From Bin87 sp965220095 (GTDB lineage Bacteria > Chloroflexota > Dehalococcoidia > Lucifugimonadales > UBA3495), in contig OZ244805.1 of the NCBI GenBank assembly GCA_965220095.1, positions 3,534,001 to 3,598,000 of the forward strand: a stretch of DNA of 64,000 bases, read 5' to 3'. Shown here piece by piece: positions 57,937 through 64,000 of the stretch (position 1 is the stretch's first letter; every line of letters starts with the position of its first letter). Position numbers and translations under genes: made by a program. The notes under the pieces are model-generated. The model was not told the origin of the DNA and did no database searches. It saw only the letters and a program-made list of their open reading frames with translations.

Positions 57937-59592
57937 CTAGAAACCGGGCCGGAAAGCCTTGGTCGGGGAGAGGGATTTCGGCGGTAAAGCCGAGACGAAC
58001 AAAATCAGGGACCATAGTTGGCCGAGCCGGATAACGCTGAAATTGGCCGCCGCATTGGCGACCACAGCGAGGACATCATTGAGGACAACATTGCGGGCGA
58101 CGCGGTGGCCTGCTGCACCGCCACCGGTACTGCCCAACAGCCCGATTTGGCCCGCCACCAAGGTGAGATTGGCCACCGTGGCCGCCAGATACAGCTGGAA
58201 TTTCGTCTTGACCCTACCGAAGTAGCGGGCCTGCCGGATGCCCAACTGGACCAGCCTGGCCAATCTGTGCTCCACTACCACCCGTCGCGCTCGATACTCG
58301 TCGTAGTCGGCGCTTTGCTGCAAGGCCCGGGCCTGTTGCAACATGCCTTCCTGGGGATGGATCAGCACCCGCCGTCCCTGCCTGCCTTGGGCCGCGATGC
58401 ACTGGGACCGCAGTGGACATACCCCACATACCGCCCCGTCGAACTGGAAAGCCTGCAATCGGTGGACCCGACCGGCGCCATCCGTCCGCTTTCCCGCCGG
58501 CACGATGGCGTGGGTAACCTGTCCCGCCGGGCAGGTGCAACTGCCCGCGGCCAGGTCAAGGTGAAAGTCATTCTTGGGAAAGTGTTTCCGGTTGGGCCGG
58601 CCCGGCACTTTGGCCACCAGCTGCCGTCCCGCGTCGGCGAAGGCCTGGCGGGTCCCGCCGTCCCCATAGGCGGCGTCGCCCATGGCTTCCTCCACCACCG
58701 AGCCGGTACTCGCTTCGCTTGCCTCCACCAGTTCCAATGCTCCCAGATTGTCGGGAGCGTTGCCCGGCAACACGTCCACGGCGGTGATCAGCTGGGAGTC
58801 GGTGTCCACCACAATCGCCGCCTTGTGCCCGTTGAAGCGCCGCCGGCTGCTCTTGTGCCCGTGGCGCAGCTCCGGGTCATGCACCGACAGCATCCGGTCC
58901 TTGCTCACCCCATCCCTGATGCTCACCCCGTCATCAGCAGCATCAGCATCAGCATCGACATCGCCGCTCTTGCGCTCGACGTCCTGGAGCAGCAACTGTC
59001 CCAGCAACTCCGCCCCAGCCACTATGCTCTGCCGCTGGACGCTGTCCTCCGGCAATTCCACCCACGCCTGTCGCGCCAGTTCCAGCAGCCGGTCCGCATC
59101 GGCCACTATCTCCCCCAAAAGCTTCCGCCGCGCTTTGCGGTCCGACCAGTCGATCGTCGCCTCGCCCTTGATGCTGGACCCGAAGTACCGCTCGTACCCC
59201 TGACCTTCGGCCCATTCCCCGACCGCGATGTTCGCCACGGTCGCCAGGACACGCAACAGTTTGACGATCCCGTCTGCCAGCAGATTGTAGGTGTCCTTCA
59301 CCGCGCCCCGTCCCAGGATGTAGGTCGTGTCCAGCGCCACCCGCATCCCACGCTTTTTCAGGTAGCCCGACTGCCGCGCCAGGCGCAGGCTGCTCTCGAA
59401 TACCTCCCGCACCTTGTCGTGCAGTATCAGCTGCGCCCGGAACAGCTGCAGCGTGCTCTTGGCAAAGGGTCTATCCTCAATCTCAATCCCCAACGCCACC
59501 TTCCACCGGATGTCGAAGTCAGCCCTCGCCTTGGCCTCAGCGTCGCTGACCTTATCGTAGGTCTGCAACAGCAGCGCCGTGGCCAGCAGGCT
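57937..59592 (-). pseudogene. IS1182-family transposase, 5' end replaced
   Basis: The coding sequence is open from 59592 (LLATALLLQTYDKVSDAEAKARADFDIRWK) to 57937, with VALDTTYILGRGAVKDT, RRFNGHKAAIVVDTDSQLITAVD, MGDAAYGDGGTRQAF and RVVVEHRLARLVQLGIRQARYFGR. The N-terminus is lost at the junction with an IS701 fragment. The open frame continues into that fragment in antisense for about 75 codons, which is meaningless. The Asp/Ala-repeat DVDADADAADDG near the middle is unusual. Confidence 0.85.
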
Positions 59593-59877
59593 GGGCGGGC
59601 TGGCATCATCACGTGGCCCTGTGCCTGCTGGGCGGAGCGTTTCTCCTGAGTCTGCAACAGGCTTGGGGGGAAAAAGATGCCCCGGATCACCCGGCCGCAG
59701 GTTTACCGGGTGGTGCGAGAGATGCTGCCCCGGGAACGGTTCGGGCCGGCTGAGTTGCTGCGGTGGCTGGAGCAGACCCAAGAATGCAACGAACGGGCCA
59801 GACGCTCCCACGCCAAGCGGCGCGCCGCCCTTCGCGCATCCCCGAACATCCCTCCTTGAACCGTCGTTGTAATACTA
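59593..59877 (+). mobile_element. IS701-type fragment, 3' end
   Basis: Closely matches the last 270 bp of the element at 45248-46712: HHVALCLLGG-type sequence, the +1-frame tail MPRITRPQVYRVVREML (59677-59859) and the terminal repeat GTCGTTGTAATA. It lies between two different IS1182-type fragments. Confidence 0.88.
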
Positions 59878-60867
59878 ACTGCCTGGGCCGAGTAGTAGCC
59901 AGCATCGGCGTAAACTTCCCTGGGTACGACACCGGTGTTGCGTATGGTCTCCTGCATCATGCCCACGGCCTGTTGTTTGTCCGAGGCCTGTTGGTGGCCT
60001 GCGCCGCCACGATCACCTGTTGGGCATGGTCCACCACAGCCTGACAGTTGTAAGCCTGTAGGAAGTCCCTACCGCCTGGTCCGGGCATGATGCGGGACTC
60101 GGCATCGGTGAAGCCGCGCTGGGCTTTGTCCTCGGGCACACCAGGATGCGCCTTGCCTTCCCCCTCGGCCTGCTCAGCAGCAGCCTGAGCCTCGGCTTCC
60201 AGCGCCGCCATGGCCTCCCGTATCTTCTGTAACCGGCCCTCCCGAAAGGACAACTCCTCGGGCAACTCATCTCCGCGCCGGTCCCTACCGTACCTGCGAT
60301 CCTCCTCCTCCACCTCCTGGGCGCGCCGCAACAACTCCGGCACCTCCGCCGACAACCGCGCTTCTTTCTCTTTCACACGCCGATAACTCATCGCCTGGTG
60401 CTTTGATGCGTTGGCCCTGACCTTGGTGCCGTCCAACGCCACGTGGCCCAGCTTCACCAACCCAGCCCGCTGGCACAACGCCAGCACCTGCAGGAACAGC
60501 CCCGTCAACGCTTCAAGATGGTCCTTGCGAAAGTCGGAGATGGTGCGGAAGTCTGGAGTGTTGTTCGCCGCCAGCACCCGGAAGGCGATGTCCTCATGGA
60601 GCCGTTGGGCGATCCTTCGTGATGACGCCACCCCGATGCAGTAGCCGTAGAGCAGCACCTTGACCATCATCCGCGGATTATAGGGCGGCCCACCGCGCCT
60701 TTCCTGCTCGTACGCGCCGTGACGTCCGAGAGAGCCTGCCCCCGCGAAAGCGGGGGTCCAACTGGTCCACAACGTCAGAGATGAAGTAGGCCAGATGGTC
60801 CGGGGGCAACCCCTCCCGCAGGGCGGCGGGCAGCAGCAACTGCTGGTCGGGATCGTAGGGAAGGTAG
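59878..60867 (-). pseudogene. Second IS1182-type transposase, truncated at both ends, palindrome inside
   Basis: The N-terminal part (YLPYDPDQQLLLPAALREG, LAYFISDVVDQLD) lies in one frame. A palindromic element at 60732-60757 then inserts and changes the frame. The rest (PPYNPRMMVKVLLYGYCIGV, SDFRKDHLEALTGLFLQ, KLGHVALDGTKVRANASKH and FLQAYNCQAVVDH) follows. A further shift near 59985 gives MMQETIRNTGVVPREVYADAGYYS, which ends at the IS701 fragment. The other end is cut by the IS-A relative at 60868. Confidence 0.88.
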
Positions 60868-62323
60868 CTAGGCTTTGCACATTTCAAGCCGCGTAGGCGA
60901 GTGAATCTATCAGTCGGTGGTACAGGGCAGCCGGGACTTTCCATATATCCGGTTCTGCGTCGGACAGTGAAAAACCCTCCGACGCCAGCCACAAGTGGCG
61001 GCGCACCAGAGCGATGGCATCCACGAAAGTTGGAGACGGCTTGGCGTACCAGGCCGCGGTGCGATGGCTCATGGGCCGTTGTTCCTGCATCAAGTGAGCC
61101 GCCAGGGTGGTCCAGGAGAATAGGCCCATCAGGATTGTCGTGGTGCGGGCGATGGCGCGGTCCGACCACTGGCGTTGGGTCTCCGCGCCCAGATGCGCTC
61201 GCACTTCCTGGAAGGTGCCCTCCAGTTGCCAGCGCAGCACAAACCATTCCAGAATCTGGACCGGGTCCACGGCCAGGTCAGTGCACAGCAGAGCCTGTGT
61301 GGCGAATTCGCCTTGGGGGTCCCGAACCAAGACCCAGCGCAGGGGCACGGGCGGCTTGCCCGAGCGATACCAGACCGCCGTTTGCGAGGTGAGTTCCACC
61401 GTGCGGGTCGTGCCGTCGTACCAGGCTACCGCGGCGGTGGCCCAGGACAGACCGGGATGGTCGACGAGTAATTTCAGCGCGGGCAGCCGCCGGCCTTTCA
61501 GCGGGGGCCGACCGTTCTGACCGGGCTGACGGGGCGGGGCCGGTTCATAGAGGGCGGCGTCCAGGCGCAAGCGGGCGATGAGGATAACGGGTTGAGCCAA
61601 GGATTGGCAGCAGTGGAGCAGGTCGAGGACGGCGTAGCCGCCGTCGCCCACCAGCACCAAGGGGCGCTGCGGCAGCCAGCGGCGCAGTTTCATGTCCATC
61701 TGCCGAGCCCATTCGGTGAGCTTTTCGTGGCGGCGTCCGCGCTGCCGGTAGTAGCGTGCCGAGGGCGCCAGCACGGTGAGAAAGGGCAAGGCCCAATAAC
61801 GTCCCGCCCAGGGGACATGGCCCAGCCACATCAGGGAGATCCAGCGCAGGCCACTGGCCTTGACCACCTGAGACCGACTGGAGCGCACCCCGTCGCGGTA
61901 GATGCCCAAGGATTTGATTTGAGGGCCGCGGCGCCATTCCAGGGTTTCGTCGATGCCGAAAATCAACGGGCCATCGCCCTGGTCCAAGTGGAGGATTAGC
62001 AGTCCCAACAGGATGCGTGCCGCCTGACGGGGCGACCACACCGGCCGATTGAGCACCTGGTGGTAGCGAGCGTAGTTGCGGTGGTCGCTGAGTCCCATGA
62101 CACGGAGCGCCGATGCCACGGTGCGTTGGCCGGGAGCCAGTATCGCGCCGACCAACAGGATTTGGGCTTTCAGCCAGGTCGGGTTGCGAAACAGCGTGGC
62201 GAAGGGATGGAGTACGGGTACAATCGCGTTGGGCAGGGTGAGCATTGCTTGGCCTTTTTCCAGGAGGGTCCGGCCAGCTTACCCTGTTCTTATAATTTAT
62301 CTAGGTTTTGTGCAAAGCATCAT
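60868..62323 (-). mobile_element. IS-A relative, complete
   Basis: Ends are variants of the IS-A type: CTAGGCTTTGCACA on the left, ATGATGCTTTGCACA (inverted) on the right. The length is close to IS-A. The right boundary is approximate and I could not define the duplication. Confidence 0.8.
60884..62245 (-). CDS. IS-A-type transposase, diverged, intact (453 aa)
   Basis: Same length as IS-A but with many differences. All three catalytic motifs are kept: FGIDETLEWRR, LVGDGGYAVLD and RWQLEGTFQEVR. It shows that the uninterrupted frame is ancestral and that the palindrome in the split copies is a later insertion. Confidence 0.92.
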   Translation of the reverse strand: MLTLPNAIVPVLHPFATLFRNPTWLKAQILLVGAILAPGQRTVASALRVMGLSDHRNYARYHQVLNRPVWSPRQAARILLGLLILHLDQGDGPLIFGIDETLEWRRGPQIKSLGIYRDGVRSSRSQVVKASGLRWISLMWLGHVPWAGRYWALPFLTVLAPSARYYRQRGRRHEKLTEWARQMDMKLRRWLPQRPLVLVGDGGYAVLDLLHCCQSLAQPVILIARLRLDAALYEPAPPRQPGQNGRPPLKGRRLPALKLLVDHPGLSWATAAVAWYDGTTRTVELTSQTAVWYRSGKPPVPLRWVLVRDPQGEFATQALLCTDLAVDPVQILEWFVLRWQLEGTFQEVRAHLGAETQRQWSDRAIARTTTILMGLFSWTTLAAHLMQEQRPMSHRTAAWYAKPSPTFVDAIALVRRHLWLASEGFSLSDAEPDIWKVPAALYHRLIDSLAYAA

Positions 62324-62469
62324 GATGCCCGCGTCCGGGCCGTGGGGAGGAGACTAACTGACGAGGCGGGGGCATACGTGTAATCTCATGACGAGGCGTG
62401 TCGTCCGGACCAAGACCGAGAGGACATTGGCGCTTGCTGCCCGACGCAAAGCATGGTCCGGGAGTCTTA

Positions 62470-62599
62470 CGGCGGCATCATTGGTGACCGGCGGCATCAT
62501 TGGGGACGCCCCCATCGGGGCGATCCCGTTGGGGAGAGCGTACGTTGTCAGTGCCTCCCTCCGGCGATGCGCCTACGCTGTAGATGCGCCTACGCTGTA
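62470..62599. repeat. Two short tandem duplications upstream of IS110
   Basis: A 19 bp unit (CGGCGGCATCATTGGTGAC) is repeated at 62470-62507 with one change, and a 17 bp unit (GATGCGCCTACGCTGTA) is repeated perfectly at 62566-62599. No gene lies between 62324 and 62616. Confidence 0.85.
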
Positions 62600-62616
62600 A
62601 TGGTAGCGGGGATGTG

Positions 62617-64000
62617 ATGACGACACGCCAGCGGAGCGCGAAACCGGTGGGCAAGACCGCGGGGGAGCGCCAGCGTCTGCCGGCGGAGCTGTCCCTGCTA
62701 AACCGGAACGCTGGGGGCATCGACGTGGGCGCCGCCAGTCATTTCGTGGCGGTCCCCACCGACCGCGCGGAGCCGCCGGCGCGCGAGTTCGCCGCCTTCA
62801 CGGCGGACCTGTATCGCCTGGCGGAGTGGCTGGCGGCGTGCGGTGTGGAGACCGTAGTCATGGAGTCCACCGGGGTGTACTGGATACCGCTGTTCGGCGT
62901 GCTGGAAGAACGGGGTTTCCAGGTAATGCTGGCAGACCCGCGGCGCATCAAGAACGTATCCGGTCGCAAGACCGACGTGCTGGATTGCCAGTGGCTGCGG
63001 CAGCCGCACACCTGCGGCCTGCTGTCGGGAGCCTTTCGGCCCGCAGCGCAGATCCGGCGTCTGCGCAGCTACCTGCGGCAGCGGGCCATGCTGGTGCAGT
63101 ACGCGTCCCATCACATCCAGCAGATGCAGAAGGCTTTGACCCAGATGAACGTGAAGCTCCAGCACGTCATCAGCAACATCACCGGCCAGACCGGCATGGA
63201 CATCATCGAGGCCATTGTGGACGGCGAACGGGACCCCCGCAAGCTGGCACAGTTTCGTCGTCCTGGCATGAAAGCAGACGAAGCCGCGATTGCCAGGTCG
63301 TTGCAGGGGCACTGGCGGGAGGAGCACATCTTCGAGCTGACCCAGGCCCTGGAACTGTACCGGCTCTATCACGAGAAGATTACCGAGTGCGACCGGGAGA
63401 TTGCAGCCCAGCTGGAGCGGTTCGAGGACCGCAGCGATGGTGAGTCTTCGGCTCCCGATGGCAAAAAGCGCGGCCAGGGGAACGCACCCCGCTGCGACAT
63501 TCGAACGCACCTGTTTCGGATGACGGGAGTGGATCTGACCCGGATCGACGGCATCGACGGCATCGACGGCTTCACGGCGTTGAAGGTGGTTAGCGAGGTG
63601 GGCACGGACATGACGAAATGGCCGAGCGCCAAGCATTTCGCGTCGTGGCTGGGGTGAGCCCCGACCACCGTAGCACCGGCGGCCGGGTCATGAGCTCAAA
63701 GACCGAGCCCAGCGCGAGCCGGGCGGCGGCGGCATTGCGTCTGGCTGCCAACGCGCTGCACCGCTCCGACAGCGCCCTGGGGGCGTTCCTGCGCCGGAAG
63801 AAGGCGCAGCTGGGAGCGCCCCAGGCCATCACCGCCACGGCGCACAAGCTGGCCAGGCTCATCTATTCCATGCTGCGGTACGGCCAGGAGTACGTGGATG
63901 CTGGCGCGGAATATTACGAGAGTCAATATCAGCAGCGGGCGTTGCGGGCGGCCAAGCGTCGGGCGGCGCAACTGGGCTGCCAGCTGGCGCCTATACCCGA
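62617..64000 (+). pseudogene. IS110-family transposase, one frameshift, runs off the window
   Basis: ATG at 62617. The N-terminal RuvC-like domain (GGIDVGAASHFVAVP, VVMESTGVYWIPLF, GRKTDVLDCQWLRQ) and the coiled linker are intact. The C-terminal domain starts FRMTGVDLTRIDGIDGIDGF. At 63656 a missing base ends the frame at SWLG; the next frame continues as SPDHRSTGGRVMSSKTEPS to the window end. A 9 bp unit coding IDG is present three times (63547-63573). It is the larger IS110 subtype, unlike the copy at 7.1 kb. Confidence 0.85.

Noticed and set aside
58018..59649. 543-codon plus-strand open frame
   Set aside because: Antisense to the IS1182 transposase, with no ribosome-binding site or domain.

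Overview
This 64 kb window is a mobile-element graveyard in a GC-rich bacterial chromosome. By my count about 60% of it is insertion sequences (IS), IS fragments and miniature inverted-repeat elements (MITEs). The remaining host genes are short islands: a thiolase-like protein with a DUF35 partner, MFS transporters, a luciferase-like monooxygenase behind an ABC-type binding protein, an arylsulfotransferase-like propeller, a HbpS/GlcG-like protein, an FMN-dependent 2-hydroxyacid oxidoreductase, a DinB-fold protein and a HicAB pair. That gene set resembles environmental Chloroflexota (SAR202/Dehalococcoidia-like) or other marine/symbiont heterotrophs. This is inference; no rRNA or marker gene is present.

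Layout. 0-9 kb: end of an IS-A copy (my name for the dominant family), thiolase + DUF35, broken DUF805 gene, IS5-type element, broken hypothetical gene, broken IS110, small zinc proteins and an HNH protein. 9.4-15.9 kb: two abutting MITEs, then an old integrated element (integrase tail, AAA ATPase, TOPRIM primase, ribbon-helix-helix protein) cut up by IS-A, IS5 and IS630 copies. 15.9-20.8 kb: MFS remnant with an IS66-derived MITE, two zinc/membrane hypotheticals, hicBA between direct repeats of an MFS 3' end, and an intact MFS gene. 20.8-28.5 kb: IS481, IS-A and three IS630 elements, partly nested. 29-30.6 kb: one large unknown gene. 30.7-34.8 kb: IS5, IS701 and DUF772-type remnants. 34.9-38.3 kb: a tiny membrane peptide, a candidate structured RNA with its own terminator, and small host genes. 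38.3-47.4 kb: MITE, IS-A, IS66, then a 5.2 kb IS1595-type transposon with passenger genes that splits a luciferase-like gene. 47.4-50.9 kb: host genes. 50.9-54.3 kb: IS630 elements, MITE, IS3. 54.6-57.9 kb: host genes around another IS-A. 57.9-64 kb: IS1182, IS701, an intact IS-A relative, IS110.

Three themes recur. (1) IS-A (inverted ends CTGGACTTT(A/C)CGCA, 5 bp target duplication) has two intact 453-codon copies and six copies carrying the same 22 bp net insertion that splits the transposase; four of those defective copies still have perfect target duplications, so the defective form was itself mobilised. (2) Short palindromic elements with a shared GCAGGCTC core sit inside transposase genes of five unrelated IS families, three of them in frame. 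They are the best candidate here for an undescribed miniature mobile system. (3) Many genes are broken by 8-19 bp tandem duplications or single-base frameshifts. This suggests strong decay, or in part consensus errors if the sequence comes from a metagenome assembly.
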